A DNA stretch of 64,000 nt from positions 3,348,001-3,412,000 of the forward strand of contig NC_015276.1 in assembly GCF_000192865.1 (NCBI RefSeq). Direction: 5' to 3'. Position 1 is the first letter of the stretch, and each line of letters begins with the position of its first letter. The notes under the pieces are model-generated. The model had not been told where the DNA came from and did not search any database. It worked only from the letters and a program-made list of their open reading frames with translations. The translations under genes were made by a program, and so were the position numbers. Below are positions 63,869 to 64,000 of the stretch, piece by piece. This stretch comes from Marinomonas mediterranea MMB-1 (GTDB taxonomy: Bacteria > Pseudomonadota > Gammaproteobacteria > Pseudomonadales > Marinomonadaceae).

Positions 63869-64000
63869 ATTATCACCGTATTGTTTTTATTAGAGGGCTA
63901 TATTCTTATGCTAACGAACAGGATTACGTGGCACTAATCGCGATATCAAATACACGAAATCTGTTTTACAGATAGTGTTCAAGGATGTACTTCTTCTAGT

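Overview
The window is chromosomal DNA from a gammaproteobacterium of moderate GC, most likely a marine one of the Oceanospirillales type. A Marinomonas-like relative is my best guess, from gene content alone. The basis is the dusB-fis pair, the purH-purD pair, accB-accC-prmA, Coq7 (ubiquinone), a DUF2333 gene and the prkA-yeaH-spoVR stress operon. There are no rRNA or tRNA genes, no CRISPR array, no insertion sequence and no prophage that I can see.

Region 1 (1-14302, all minus strand) is an accessory type VI secretion (T6SS) cargo module. In transcription order it encodes a DUF6484-like protein, a HEAT-like TIGR02270-type protein, a DUF2169 adaptor, a thiolase-like protein, a DUF4150 PAAR-like tip protein and a 1385-residue VasX-like effector with coiled coils and C-terminal membrane helices. 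After these comes an array of at least three large membrane proteins (DUF6708-like, candidate immunity proteins). The array is a tandem repeat with a period of exactly 2332 bp. Each unit carries a copy of the last ~120 codons of the effector plus one candidate immunity gene. Each immunity gene itself contains ~119-residue (357 bp) internal repeats. The array runs off the left edge. No vgrG, hcp or structural T6SS gene is present.

Region 2 (14555-23087) holds a 2OG-Fe(II) oxygenase-like gene, a GcvA-type LysR regulator, a small DUF1127 protein, the prkA-yeaH-spoVR operon and a flavin reductase-like gene. Region 3 (23199-33707) holds a notable fusion protein (two cyclic-nucleotide-binding domains, a PlsC-like acyltransferase and an SGNH hydrolase), a DHH phosphoesterase, a LysE/RhtB exporter, dapA with a structured leader, a PAS-PAS-GGDEF-EAL protein, nadE and a PP0621-type small protein.

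Region 4 (33736-44868) holds a four-gene minor pilin cluster, a DUF5610 protein, an alpha/beta hydrolase, pabB with a CoA-pyrophosphatase NUDIX gene, a LysR protein reduced to its DNA-binding domain, a type 2 dGTPase, a GNAT acetyltransferase, DUF2333 and a lipoprotein.

Region 5 (44956-60482) is conserved housekeeping sequence: dsbD, accB-accC, prmA, a DUF3426 zinc-ribbon protein, dusB-fis, purH-purD, a 7TM sensor with a degenerate kinase core, a HIT protein, coq7 and pdxH. Region 6 (60586-63868) is a small catabolic-looking set read leftward: an MFS transporter, a LysR regulator and a fumarylacetoacetase-family hydrolase.

The strongest candidates for something undescribed are the nested effector-tail/immunity array and the four-domain CNB-acyltransferase-SGNH fusion.
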